A DNA stretch of 64,000 nt from Subsaximicrobium wynnwilliamsii (GTDB lineage Bacteria > Bacteroidota > Bacteroidia > Flavobacteriales > Flavobacteriaceae): NCBI RefSeq assembly GCF_007997225.1, contig NZ_VORM01000002.1, positions 124,001-188,000 of the forward strand, read 5' to 3'. Under the pieces are notes generated by a model that saw nothing but the letters and a program-made list of their open reading frames with translations, did no database searches and was not told where the DNA came from. The stretch's first letter is position 1, and every line of letters starts with the position of its first letter. Below are positions 51,566 through 60,579 of this stretch, one piece after another. Both the position numbers and the translations under genes were made by a program.

Positions 51566-52312
51566 CTACTTATTTTTGATATAAATGTGTTTAATATTGT
51601 TTACCCCAGTTTCTTTTTCTTCGATTTTAAAGACGCCTATTTTTTTTATCAAAGGATATAATTTCGGAAAACCATAATTTCTGGGATCAAAGTCAGGTTT
51701 CTTTTTAATGATATAACTTCCTAATGTTCCTAAAAAAGCCCATCCGTTTTCATCGGAGATCTCATCAATACTTTCTTTCATGAGTTTGATGAGATTCTTG
51801 TCAATTTTACTTACTGAAGATGTTTCAGTCTTTGCATTCGGCTGTTTTTTTGGTTTTTCGGTGGAGTCAGAATCTTGTGCTTTTTTGAGAATTTCTATGT
51901 AAATGAACTTGTCACAAGCCGTGATGAAAGGTTGAGGTGTTTTCTTTTCACCAATGCCAATGACGAACATTGCAGCTTCCCTAAGGCGGGTTGCAAGTCT
52001 GGTAAAATCGCTGTCGCTTGAAACAATACAAAAACCATCTACTTTTTTCGAATACAGCAAATCCATGGCATCAATGATCAAAGCACTGTCACTTGAGTTT
52101 TTCCCTGAGGTATAACTGTATTGTTGAATGGGCGTAATCGCGTTTTCAAGTAAAATATTTTTCCAGCCGGAAACCGTTGGCATCGTCCAATCTGCATAGA
52201 TGCGTTTGATGGTTGGATTGCCGTATTTTGCAATTTCATTGAGCATCTCTTTGACATGAGCGTAAGGCACATTGTCTGCGTCAATGAGAACTGCAAGATT
52301 TTTATCTTTCAT
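51566..52312 (-). CDS. NYN (PIN-like) nuclease with C-terminal LOTUS domain
   Basis: A 248-residue protein. Residues 4-140 are a NYN/LabA-type PIN-like ribonuclease: AVLIDADNVPYAHVKEML gives the first acidic residue, KNSSDSALIIDAMDLL near 68 the second, and IVSSDSDFTRLATRLRE near 98 the catalytic SDSDF. A disordered basic linker follows (about 143-170). Residues about 175-245 (LIKLMKESIDEISDENGWAF, then NYGFPKLYPLIKKIGVF) are an OST-HTH/LOTUS domain, known to bind RNA. The bacterial NYN-LOTUS pairing is a recurring architecture whose target RNA is unknown. Confidence 0.87.
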   Translation of the reverse strand: MKDKNLAVLIDADNVPYAHVKEMLNEIAKYGNPTIKRIYADWTMPTVSGWKNILLENAITPIQQYSYTSGKNSSDSALIIDAMDLLYSKKVDGFCIVSSDSDFTRLATRLREAAMFVIGIGEKKTPQPFITACDKFIYIEILKKAQDSDSTEKPKKQPNAKTETSSVSKIDKNLIKLMKESIDEISDENGWAFLGTLGSYIIKKKPDFDPRNYGFPKLYPLIKKIGVFKIEEKETGVNNIKHIYIKNK

Positions 52313-52442
52313 AGTAATTGTTAATGATCAGCGTCAATTATTTGTATGCAATTTTTCTTATTCCGTATCCCATTGCACTAGAAATTGAAGCAATTTATTT
52401 GAAATGCATTCAGTTGATATGATTCGATGTTGTGTTTTAAAG

Positions 52443-53165
52443 CTATTCCTCCGAACTTTCTTCCATCGTGTGATATACATTCTGCACGTCGTCATCTTCT
52501 TCCAACCTTTCCAAGAGTTTTTCAACGTCTACTATTTCTTCTGCGGAAAGTGATTTGGTCACTTGTGGGATATATTCAAAACCTGAGGAAAGGATTTCAA
52601 TTTCGCGAGATTCCAATTCAGATTGGATGGCGCCAAAACTTTCAAAAGGTGCGTAGATGAGAATGCCGTCATCATCGGCAAAGACTTCCTCTGCACCAAA
52701 ATCGATAAATTCCAGTTCCAGTTCTTCTGGGTCAAGACCTTCCGCATGGATACGGAAATTACAGCTATGGTCAAACATAAACACTACCGAGCCCGATACG
52801 CCCATACTGCCATCGCATTTATTGAAACAGGCGCGCACGTTGGCCACTGTTCGCGTGTTGTTATCGGTCGCGGTTTCCACAAGTATCGCAATGCCATGTG
52901 GCGCATAGCCTTCAAAAACAACCTCTTTATAATCACCCTGACTCTTATCGGAGGCGCGCTTGATTGCACGGTCAATAGTGTCTTTGGGCATGTTAACAGA
53001 TTTCGCATTTTGGATTACCGCTCGCAACCTAGAATTGGCATCTGGGTCTGGGCCACCTTCCTTAACCGCCATGACGATGTCTTTGCCAATACGTGTAAAA
53101 GCCTTGCTCATTGCCGACCAACGCTTCATTTTTCGTGCTTTACGGAACTCAAAAGCTCTTCCCAT
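52443..53165 (-). CDS. YebC/PmpR-family protein
   Basis: A 240-residue YebC-family protein: RAFEFRKARKMKRWSAMSKA (residues 3-22), ANSRLRAVIQNAKSVNMPKD near 44 and VFEGYAPHGIAILVETATDN near 83 are invariant regions. Members are annotated as transcription regulators, and some relieve ribosome stalling at proline stretches. Length and all three domains are normal. Single gene, possibly followed by the NYN gene on the same strand after 130 bp. Confidence 0.93.
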   Translation of the reverse strand: MGRAFEFRKARKMKRWSAMSKAFTRIGKDIVMAVKEGGPDPDANSRLRAVIQNAKSVNMPKDTIDRAIKRASDKSQGDYKEVVFEGYAPHGIAILVETATDNNTRTVANVRACFNKCDGSMGVSGSVVFMFDHSCNFRIHAEGLDPEELELEFIDFGAEEVFADDDGILIYAPFESFGAIQSELESREIEILSSGFEYIPQVTKSLSAEEIVDVEKLLERLEEDDDVQNVYHTMEESSEE

Positions 53166-53467
53166 AATTAGTTAAGTTTAGTTTTTTGTTACTGATTTTC
53201 CGCAGTAAGTCTATAATTCAAGGTTCCGACGGTGCCAGGTTCAGGATTTAAGATTCAAAGTTGGTCCTTGAAATAAAATCAAAATCCTTATCTCCACTTT
53301 AAATCCCTCCAGAGGGCTGTATTCCCCAAGGCTTGCCTTGAAATACCAGGAACATCTTTCAAATCATAGCTTATGGGCTTGCCCCGAGCTTATTGATTTG
53401 CAGCTTTTGGATTTCGGAATTTTATTTTTTGGAATCTACCACATTTGGGCCAAAGCCCAAGTGTGCT
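53166..53467. other. Intergenic region
   Basis: About 302 bp between yebC and the PCD gene. It contains loose heptad words (CAGGTTC, AGGATTT, AAGATTC, AAAGTTG near 53240) and nothing resembling a gene. Confidence 0.4.
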
Positions 53468-53758
53468 TTAGTCTTCAACTTCCACAATTTCCTCAATCGC
53501 TTCCGCCAGATCAAAATCCTTTTGGGTCACACCATCGGCATCGTGGGTGGATAAAGAAATTTTAAGAAGATTATAAACGTTGCTCCAATTGGGGTGGTGG
53601 TTTTGGGCTTCACATTCAAAGGCAATTCTGCTCATGGCACTAAAGCAATCCTTGAAATTCTCAAATTCAAATTCCGCGTAAAGCGTATCATCCTTGAGCT
53701 CCCAATCTGGAAATTGCAATAATTTTTTCTCTATGACTTCGTTTGATAATTTACTCAT
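53468..53758 (-). CDS. Pterin-4a-carbinolamine dehydratase
   Basis: A 96-residue PCD/DCoH enzyme that dehydrates 4a-hydroxytetrahydropterin, supporting aromatic amino-acid hydroxylases or pterin recycling. The conserved AFECEAQNHHPNWSNVYNLL and LSTHDADGVTQKDFDLA carry the three active-site His. Length is typical. No hydroxylase gene is in the window. Confidence 0.92.
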   Translation of the reverse strand: MSKLSNEVIEKKLLQFPDWELKDDTLYAEFEFENFKDCFSAMSRIAFECEAQNHHPNWSNVYNLLKISLSTHDADGVTQKDFDLAEAIEEIVEVED

Positions 53759-53929
53759 GATATTCTGTTGTTTTTATAGCATAAAAGTAATAAAATTTCT
53801 TCGGAAAAAAGACCTGTTTCTTACATACGATTCTATTTGAATGGATACTTACAATTGTAAGTACTATGGATGCAACTTTAGAGATTGACGAAACATAGAA
53901 TTTCCTAAAACAAAACGCCAAATTCCAAA

Positions 53930-54129
53930 AAAAAGCAGCCTGCTTCAAACCTTGAAAATTTTTCTCTGCGTCTTAGCGCCCCGGCCTAACGGCAGGCAGG
54001 TTTGCGAGAAATTTATGAATGATTTCCAACATATAATTTCCAATAAAAAACAGTCTTGATTTAAACCTTGAAAATTTTTCTCTGCATCTTAGCGCCCCTG
54101 CCTACCCGCAAGCAGGCTCGCGAGAGAAA
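53930..54129. repeat. Two copies of a ~75-bp REP-like repeat
   Basis: Copies at about 53930-54011 and 54038-54129 share AAACCTTGAAAATTTTTCTC, TTAGCGCCC and a G/C-rich hairpin part (GGCCTAACGGCAGGCAGG; CCTGCCTACCCGCAAGCAGG) before GCGAGA. They fill most of the 474-bp gap between the PCD gene and the NAD-dependent epimerase-like gene. The rest (54130-54232) has short heptad words such as GAATAAC/GAATAAT. No gene. Confidence 0.6.
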
Positions 54130-54232
54130 ATATATTTAAGATTTTGGAAAGTCGAATTCTGAATAACGAATAATGAAATTGAGTTAGTTGTTGAAAGTCT
54201 ATCTAGTTTTAACAACTAACAACAACAAAAAA

Positions 54233-55066
54233 TCACTTATTCAAATCTGCCAAAACCTGATCGCTAGTGACCTGTAGGTGCTTGGGCAACTTGTTGTACT
54301 TTGGTAAAACTGCTAAATAACGATCCTCGTTGGTGGTGTAAACCTGCTTATAAATCACGCCGTTGCTTTGGGCCATTTGATTCACGATGTCTTTGAAGTA
54401 TTCATCGTGATGCACCAAATCGGTACTTCCCAAATGAAAAATTCCCGTTTCATCCCTATTGATGATGTAGTGGATTTGTTGGGTCACTTTAGAATCGGTC
54501 GTGACGTTCATAATGATGTTCGGGAATACTTCAATCGCGGTTTTGTCTTCCAAATGCTGTTTGAGTTCCTTTAGTCGTGGTGACTGTGCACCCAAAACCA
54601 TTGGTAATCTTACGATGGCTACTTTTTTCTTCGGAAGGCGAAGCAACATGTTTTCAATCTTGATTTTAAAATGGCCGTAGATGCTTCCGCTAAAGGTTTT
54701 ATCCAGCTCATAGCTAGGGTATTTGCTATAGGCATCAAAAACATTGGCCGAAGAAAGAAAGATGATTTTACACTCATGCCTCATTAGATATTCCCCGATA
54801 TGTTGGTGAGCCATGACTTGGGCATGAAAATCACCACGCAAACAAGAAATAATGATCGAAGGTTTTGTCGTTTCCAAGAGCTCATACACATCGTCTTCCT
54901 CCACATTGTACTGAAAAAATTGCCGATTGTCCTCGAAGCTTTTCTTGGCCACACGATAAGTGCCGAAGGTTTTAAAATAAGCGCACAGCTCCCTGTAAAT
55001 GGCGTTGCCCAGAAAACCACTGGCGCCAAGGATTAGGATTCTATGTTTATTGTCAAACGTGCTCAT
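54233..55066 (-). CDS. NAD(P)-dependent epimerase/RmlD-like reductase
   Basis: A 277-residue extended SDR-type protein with the Rossmann GASGFLG motif at residues 14-20 after RILIL. The catalytic YxxxK is not a clear match (YSKYPSYELDKTFSG near 111-125). It resembles sugar-nucleotide-binding RmlD-like proteins (dTDP-4-dehydrorhamnose reductase fold), but the substrate is unknown. Single gene. Confidence 0.72.
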   Translation of the reverse strand: MSTFDNKHRILILGASGFLGNAIYRELCAYFKTFGTYRVAKKSFEDNRQFFQYNVEEDDVYELLETTKPSIIISCLRGDFHAQVMAHQHIGEYLMRHECKIIFLSSANVFDAYSKYPSYELDKTFSGSIYGHFKIKIENMLLRLPKKKVAIVRLPMVLGAQSPRLKELKQHLEDKTAIEVFPNIIMNVTTDSKVTQQIHYIINRDETGIFHLGSTDLVHHDEYFKDIVNQMAQSNGVIYKQVYTTNEDRYLAVLPKYNKLPKHLQVTSDQVLADLNK

Positions 55067-55310
55067 TTTTCAGTCAAGTTTAATTGTGTCTTTCGTTATT
55101 GTTTTACTGATATTTACCAAAATCGGAAAGTCGTTTCGAATTGATAAATGGTGCCTACAAGGTCAAAAAAGGACCTCTCAGGATGGGTTTAATTTGATTT
55201 TTATTTGTTTTTTTGATGCTGAAAAAAAAAGCTATAATGTTAGCTTTATTTAGTCTTGATTCTTGGCTCTAAAAGCGCAGCGATCTTGGGGCTATTCAAA
55301 GATGGTTGAT

Positions 55311-56225
55311 TTAAAATATCGACAAATTACTTTGCGTGGTAAACATCTCCAAAGCCTCCATGCCTAATTTGGAGTTGCCTTTCTCGTTGAGTCCTGGCGA
55401 CCAAACGGAAATGACAAATTCATTGGGCAATAGGGCGATGATGCCACCCCCAACACCACTTTTTCCAGGTAAGCCCACTTCAAAGGCGAACTCGCCTGCT
55501 TCATCATAAAAACCAGAGGTAAGCATGATGGCATTGATGCGCTTTACGTATCTTTTCTTGAGTCGCGGTATGCCTTGCATGTCTTTGCCCTTATTGGCAA
55601 ACATATAAAAAGCTTTGGCCAGTTGGGCACAGGTCATGCTCAAGGAACATTGATGAAAATAGAAATCCAGCACCTCTTCAACATCGTTGTGCAAATTATC
55701 GTAAGCTTTCAAAAGGTTGGCAGCAGCGTAGTTTCGGAAGCCTGTGGAGAATTCCGATTCTAAGACTTTTTGGTCGTAATCAATACTTTGATCATTGGTT
55801 ACGGTTCTCACAAATTCCAAAAACTCTTTTTTAGGTTCTTTGAAATGGGTGACCAGCACATCGGCAATGACCAAGGCACCCGCGTTGATGAGTGGGTTTC
55901 TGGGTATGCCACTTTCCAGTTCCAATAAGGAGAGCTGATTGAAAGGGTTTCCAGAAGGTTCAATATCCACGCGCTCCCATAGGTTGAGGCCTTCAATATG
56001 AATGGCCATGGCCAGTGTGAGCACTTTGGAGATACTTTGTATGGAGATATGGGTTTGTGATAAGCCCACTTCATAACTCTCGCCATTGACCAATTGCAAA
56101 TAAATGCCGAAGGCATTGGGATCTACATTGGCCAATTCGGGAATGTAAGACGCCACCTCGCCACGGTCGGGATCAAGCGACAGCTTTTGGTAAATATCTT
56201 CTAAAATGCTTTGGTAATCTGGCAT
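55311..56225 (-). CDS. glsA: Glutaminase A
   Basis: Hydrolyses glutamine to glutamate and ammonia. 304 residues, beta-lactamase-like serine hydrolase fold. The SxxK motif is Ser64-Ile-Ser-Lys67 in HISIQSISKVLTLAM; GNPFNQLSLLELESGIPRNP near 92 and SMTCAQLAKAFYMFANKGK near 195 are family features. It starts 3 bp after the gcvT stop, so the two are one transcription unit. Confidence 0.93.
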   Translation of the reverse strand: MPDYQSILEDIYQKLSLDPDRGEVASYIPELANVDPNAFGIYLQLVNGESYEVGLSQTHISIQSISKVLTLAMAIHIEGLNLWERVDIEPSGNPFNQLSLLELESGIPRNPLINAGALVIADVLVTHFKEPKKEFLEFVRTVTNDQSIDYDQKVLESEFSTGFRNYAAANLLKAYDNLHNDVEEVLDFYFHQCSLSMTCAQLAKAFYMFANKGKDMQGIPRLKKRYVKRINAIMLTSGFYDEAGEFAFEVGLPGKSGVGGGIIALLPNEFVISVWSPGLNEKGNSKLGMEALEMFTTQSNLSIF

Positions 56226-56228
56226 ATA

Positions 56229-57299
56229 TTATCCTTTGTAAAACGGCAGCTTCACGATTCGGGCTGGCACTGCGTTTTTTCTGATTTGAATATAGATTCC
56301 TGTTCCAAAATCGCTGTATTTCGTTTCCACGTAGCCAAGACCAATACCTTTGTTCAAGGAAGGACTCATGGTGCCTGAAGTCACCTTACCAATCAATTTG
56401 CCTTCCAAATCAACGATGTCGTAACCATTTCTCGGGATGCCTTTTTCTGTGAGTTCAAAGGCGACCAGCTTCCGTTTGAGCACACTTTGCTTTTGTTCTG
56501 AAAGATTTTCAGAATTGGTAAAGCGTTTGGTGAATTTGGTAATCCAACCCAGCCCGGCTTCAATAGGGGAGGTGGTCTCATCAATTTCGTTTCCGTAGAG
56601 ACAATAGCCCATTTCTAATCGAAGGGTGTCCCTAGCAGCCAAACCGATGGGTTTTGCACCCGCTTCTACAACCTTATCCCAAATTTGTTGCACTTGATCA
56701 TTTTTACAATAGATTTCAAAACCGCCACTTCCAGTATATCCAGTTGCAGAAATTATCACATGTGGAACGCCGGCAAAATCGCCAATTTCAAAATTGTAAA
56801 ACTTTATGGACGATAAATCATGTGAGGTCAAAGCTTGCATCGTCTCAATGGCTTTTGGCCCTTGAATTGCCAGTAGCGAATAATTGTCACTCAAATCGCG
56901 CATCTTGGCATCTACATCATTTTTGGAGGAAATCCAATTCCAGTCTTTTTCAATATTGCTGGCATTGACCACCAAAAGATAGCTGTCTTCCTCGATCATG
57001 TAAATGATAAGGTCATCTACAATCCCGCCATCATCATTGGGCAAACACGTATATTGCGCTTTGCCAATCCTGAGTTTGGACGCGTCATTGGTAGTGACTT
57101 TTTGAATGAGTGCCAAAGCATTTGGACCTTCAATTAAAAATTCGCCCATGTGTGACACATCAAAAACGCCAACACCAGTGCGCACTGCCTCGTGCTCAAT
57201 TTTTAGTCCGTCGTATTGTATGGGCATGTTATATCCTGCAAATTCCACCATTTTGGCGCCAAGCGCTTCGTGAGTCGCAGTTAAAGCTGTGTTTTTCAT
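56229..57299 (-). CDS. gcvT: Glycine cleavage system T protein
   Basis: Aminomethyltransferase of the glycine cleavage complex, passing the methylene group to tetrahydrofolate. Started at the ATG at 57299 ([20 protein letters not shown]), 356 residues; a five-codon upstream extension to 57314 is possible. [15 protein letters not shown] and [17 protein letters not shown] near 51 are conserved, as is the folate-binding [12 protein letters not shown] near 193. It is co-transcribed with glsA. Neither gcvP nor gcvH is nearby. Confidence 0.93.
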   Translation of the reverse strand: MKNTALTATHEALGAKMVEFAGYNMPIQYDGLKIEHEAVRTGVGVFDVSHMGEFLIEGPNALALIQKVTTNDASKLRIGKAQYTCLPNDDGGIVDDLIIYMIEEDSYLLVVNASNIEKDWNWISSKNDVDAKMRDLSDNYSLLAIQGPKAIETMQALTSHDLSSIKFYNFEIGDFAGVPHVIISATGYTGSGGFEIYCKNDQVQQIWDKVVEAGAKPIGLAARDTLRLEMGYCLYGNEIDETTSPIEAGLGWITKFTKRFTNSENLSEQKQSVLKRKLVAFELTEKGIPRNGYDIVDLEGKLIGKVTSGTMSPSLNKGIGLGYVETKYSDFGTGIYIQIRKNAVPARIVKLPFYKG

Positions 57300-57539
57300 A
57301 TCTGTTAGATTCAATGTTTAATGTTCGAGTTCATCTTAAAGCGCCGTGCTTACTACTTCCAACTTCATTCCTCACAGCTCACACCAACTCGCTTTGGTTC
57401 CCGCAAAAGTATCGAAAATTAATGGTACGCGTGGAGCCTTCCGCAGTTAATACCTCCCTAATGAAATGTTAATATTGAAATTGTTGGCTTAAGATATGGG
57501 GATAATACTTAATTTTCTAGTTCTTTAAATTCAGCACAG

Positions 57540-59018
57540 ATGAAGCTATTTCAAACATTGATCTTACTTATCTCTTCATGTAGCATTGGGTTTTCTCAGA
57601 GGGGTTTGCCGGAGGATTACCTCAGTGCCCAATTTCATAAGGAGCGACGCACTGAACTCCGAAATCGAATGCCGGCAAACACGGTGGCGGTGTTTTTTGC
57701 CAATGCTGTGCGCAATCGGGCCAATGATGTGGATTATGTGTACCATCAAGACCCTAATTTTTATTATTTGACTGGGTATAAAGAGCCACATGCTGTATTG
57801 ATTGTTTTTTCTGAAAACCAGCAGGATCCCGACGGCACTAAATACAACGAACAACTTTACGTGCAAGAACGCAATGCAAGGGCAGAGCAATGGACGGGCC
57901 GCAGATTGGGAGTTGAAGGAGCAAAAGCCCAACTTGGGTTTGAAAGCGCCTTCAACGGAAGTGAATTCCTAAATTCAAAAATCGATTTTTCAAAGTACGA
58001 TAAGGTCATGTTCACTGATTTTAGAGACGATTATCGCGATACGAGGGACAAGGCAGATTTATTTGATTTGGTACACTCTTTTAAGCGCCAGATCCAACTA
58101 ATTGATGATTATAAAATTGAGAATACAACGAACGATCCAGAAATAAATGACAACGCCAACATCAAAGCGGAAGCTGTGAAGACCGATACCAAGAGTTTAT
58201 CAACGCTCATGGCCGGATTGCGCGAGATTAAAACCAAGGCAGAGCTGGTCTTGCTGAAAAAAGCGGTGCGCATCTCGGCCATGGGGCAGCGTGAAATCAT
58301 GAAGGCCATGCATCCTGGGATGTCTGAGACTGAAATTCAGGGCGTTCATGAGTACATCTACAAAAAATATGGCAGCGAATATGAAGGTTATCCCAGTATC
58401 GTTGGTGCTGGTAATAACGGCTGCGTTTTGCATTACATCGAAAATTCTAAAACCAAGGTAGAAAATGACTTGGTCTTGATGGATCTCGGAGCCGAATATC
58501 ACGGGTACACCGCCGATGTAACCCGAACCATTCCTGCCAACGGAACATTCAATAAAGAGCAAAAATTGATCTATGACTTGGTCTATGAGGCACAAGAAGC
58601 CGGTATTGAGGCCTGTGTGGTAGGAGCCAGTTTCCAAATGCCAGATGCTGCAGCAAGAGCGATTATCTATAAAGGTTTGGTAGATTTGGGTATTGCTAAA
58701 CATGAAAGCGATGCGAGACAGTATTTTCCACACGGGAGCTCCCACCACATTGGGTTGGACGTGCATGACCCCGGACTTTACAGGGCTTTGGAAGCGAATA
58801 TGGTCATTACCGTAGAACCCGGAATCTACATCCCAGAAGGTAGTGATTGCGATCCCAAATGGTACGGGATAGCTGTGCGCATTGAGGATGATATCTTGAT
58901 TACTGCCGTTGGTCCTGAAAATCTTTCGGCGGAAGCACCTCGTAGCTCAAGCGCGATCGAGAAATTAATGAAAGAAAAAAGTGTTTTGAATGCTTTGGAC
59001 TTACCAAATTTGGATTGA
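57540..59018 (+). CDS. Xaa-Pro aminopeptidase (M24B), exported
   Basis: A 492-residue aminopeptidase P with a signal peptide (MKLFQTLILLISSCSIGFSQ). The five metal ligands of M24 are visible: LMDLGAEYHGYTADVTRT (two Asp), FPHGSSHHIGLDVHDPG (His), ITVEPGIYIP (Glu) and VRIEDDILIT (Glu). The N-terminal creatinase-like domain covers about 25-175. It removes N-terminal residues before Pro, probably in the periplasm. The following 359-bp region leads to the sigma factor gene. Confidence 0.92.
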   Translation: MKLFQTLILLISSCSIGFSQRGLPEDYLSAQFHKERRTELRNRMPANTVAVFFANAVRNRANDVDYVYHQDPNFYYLTGYKEPHAVLIVFSENQQDPDGTKYNEQLYVQERNARAEQWTGRRLGVEGAKAQLGFESAFNGSEFLNSKIDFSKYDKVMFTDFRDDYRDTRDKADLFDLVHSFKRQIQLIDDYKIENTTNDPEINDNANIKAEAVKTDTKSLSTLMAGLREIKTKAELVLLKKAVRISAMGQREIMKAMHPGMSETEIQGVHEYIYKKYGSEYEGYPSIVGAGNNGCVLHYIENSKTKVENDLVLMDLGAEYHGYTADVTRTIPANGTFNKEQKLIYDLVYEAQEAGIEACVVGASFQMPDAAARAIIYKGLVDLGIAKHESDARQYFPHGSSHHIGLDVHDPGLYRALEANMVITVEPGIYIPEGSDCDPKWYGIAVRIEDDILITAVGPENLSAEAPRSSSAIEKLMKEKSVLNALDLPNLD

Positions 59019-59217
59019 TTTTTAATGTCGTAAATAAGTGAGTTACATCTCGAAATTTGTATCCCTTTTCATTTTAATTGTAATTTGGAATCTAGAATTT
59101 GATTTTAGAACCTACAAACATCTAACATCTAACTCCTTCTAACCTCAAATATCGAACATCGAATGACCAATGTTGAATAATGAAGTTGGCTTTTGAGATT
59201 GAATCGTATTTTTAATT
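59019..59217. other. Intergenic region before the heptad array
   Basis: Non-coding part of the 359-bp gap between the aminopeptidase and the sigma factor. It holds loose 7-bp words (AACATCT, AACATCT, AACTCCT near 59129) and AT-rich spacer. No gene or defensible promoter box. Confidence 0.4.
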
Positions 59218-59329
59218 AATCTACAATCTACAATCTACAATCTACAATCTACAATCTACAATCTACAACCTACAATCTACAACCTACAACCTTGAACTTT
59301 AAACTTTGAACTTTGAACCTTGAACATTG
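59218..59329. repeat. Heptad tandem array of 16 units
   Basis: Ten AATCTAC/AACCTAC units (59218-59287) followed in the same 7-bp phase by AACCTTG, AACTTTA, AACTTTG, AACTTTG, AACCTTG, AACATTG (59288-59329). It ends about 48 bp before the ATG of the sigma factor gene, within its leader or promoter region. Confidence 0.9.
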
Positions 59330-59377
59330 AAGCAAAAATCTGTAACCAAAGCCTGATCGCTGTCGTCATAGCTAAGA

Positions 59378-59968
59378 ATGACCATCAACAAAGACCAAAT
59401 ACTCATCAATCAAATAGTGAAAGGCGACACGAGCGCGTTCACGGTGTTGGTTGATAATTACAAGGATTTGGTATTTACCTTGGCCTTGCGAATGCTCAAG
59501 AATAGGGAAGAAGCTGAAGAAGTGGCGCAGGATACATTTATAAAAGCTTACAAATCTCTAGCCAATTTTAAGGGCGATTCGAAGTTCTCTACTTGGATTT
59601 ATCGTGTGGCTTACAACACCTGTCTGGACCGCATCAAAAAGAATAAAAAGCATTTAAATGATGTGCCCATTGATGAGTTTACCGAGCACGAACTCAAAAC
59701 CATAGACAACGCCTTGCAGCAATTAATGACTGCGGAAAAGAATGAAACCATAAAAAAATGCATAGCCCAATTACCAAGTGACGATGCTTTTTTATTGACC
59801 TTATATTATTTTGATGATTTATCTTTGGAAGAAATTTCTAAAGTGGTCGATTTGACGCCGAATAATATCAAGGTCAAATTATTTAGATTCCGAAAGAAAT
59901 TGGCCAGCATTTTAAAAGTACAATTAGAACCGGAAATTATAGCGACTTATGAAAGAGAACGTAGATAA
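59378..59968 (+). CDS. ECF-type RNA polymerase sigma factor
   Basis: A 196-residue sigma-70-family factor. Region 2 (AEEVAQDTFIKAYKSLANFK, then STWIYRVAYNTCLDRIKKNK) spans about 15-95, and region 4 (LSLEEISKVVDLTPNNIKVK, then FRFRKKLASIL) about 140-185. It is followed with a 20-bp overlap by a small membrane protein that is probably its anti-sigma factor. Its upstream region holds the 112-bp heptad array. Confidence 0.9.
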   Translation: MTINKDQILINQIVKGDTSAFTVLVDNYKDLVFTLALRMLKNREEAEEVAQDTFIKAYKSLANFKGDSKFSTWIYRVAYNTCLDRIKKNKKHLNDVPIDEFTEHELKTIDNALQQLMTAEKNETIKKCIAQLPSDDAFLLTLYYFDDLSLEEISKVVDLTPNNIKVKLFRFRKKLASILKVQLEPEIIATYERERR

Positions 59969-60356
59969 ACAACTAGATGATTTGAACCGAAAGGTCATGG
60001 GGACATCTTCCGTGGAGCAAACTTCAACTGATTTTACCAAAAACCTGATGTCGCAAATTCATTCCTTAAATAGATCGAGTTTATTTCGTTATAAGCCTTT
60101 GATCGCTACACCGGTTTGGGTGGGCTTGGCAGTCTTGGTCGTTGCAGTCTTTGGATATGTGTTTATCGCTACTTCAGAAACGGCTTCAGAAACCAAAAAG
60201 AATCTTGCGCTCAACGCTTTTTTAGAACATAATTTGGCGAATCCTTTTTCTGGGCTTGAAATGTCTCAGGCAGGGGTTTATGCAGTAGTATTGTTCTGTT
60301 TGATGCTGTGTATCCAAATCCCCATACTCAAACACTATCTTGATAAGCGAAATTAA
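59949..60356 (+). CDS. Membrane protein, probable anti-sigma partner
   Basis: A 135-residue protein with a cytoplasmic N-terminus (NVDKQLDDLNRKVMGTSSVE), a helix at about 50-70 (TPVWVGLAVLVVAVFGYVFI) and a second hydrophobic span near 112-130. It overlaps the sigma gene by 20 bp, the usual arrangement for anti-sigma factors, and the size suits one, but no zinc-finger (HxxxCxxC) anti-sigma motif is present. Assignment rests on context. Confidence 0.6.
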   Translation: MKENVDKQLDDLNRKVMGTSSVEQTSTDFTKNLMSQIHSLNRSSLFRYKPLIATPVWVGLAVLVVAVFGYVFIATSETASETKKNLALNAFLEHNLANPFSGLEMSQAGVYAVVLFCLMLCIQIPILKHYLDKRN

Positions 60357-60579
60357 GAAAATAGAATTTTTGCGGGACTACTTACGAAGCTCCCTAAAAA
60401 AGGCGCGTAACGGAGATAGTGAACGTTTCATGAATACAGCAAACCCTCAATCCGTTGAAAGCATAATGAACTTTTGGTAGAAGTAGCTTAATTGGAATTT
60501 GCCCGTGTCTTCCGCAGTGTTGGAATTTGGAATTTATTTTTTTCGGAATTTATATTTTCTTAGGTTCCCCTCAAGCTGT

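Noticed and set aside
59218-59329. CRISPR-like regular repeats
   Set aside because: Units are 7 bp with no spacers; this is a simple tandem array. No cas genes in the window.
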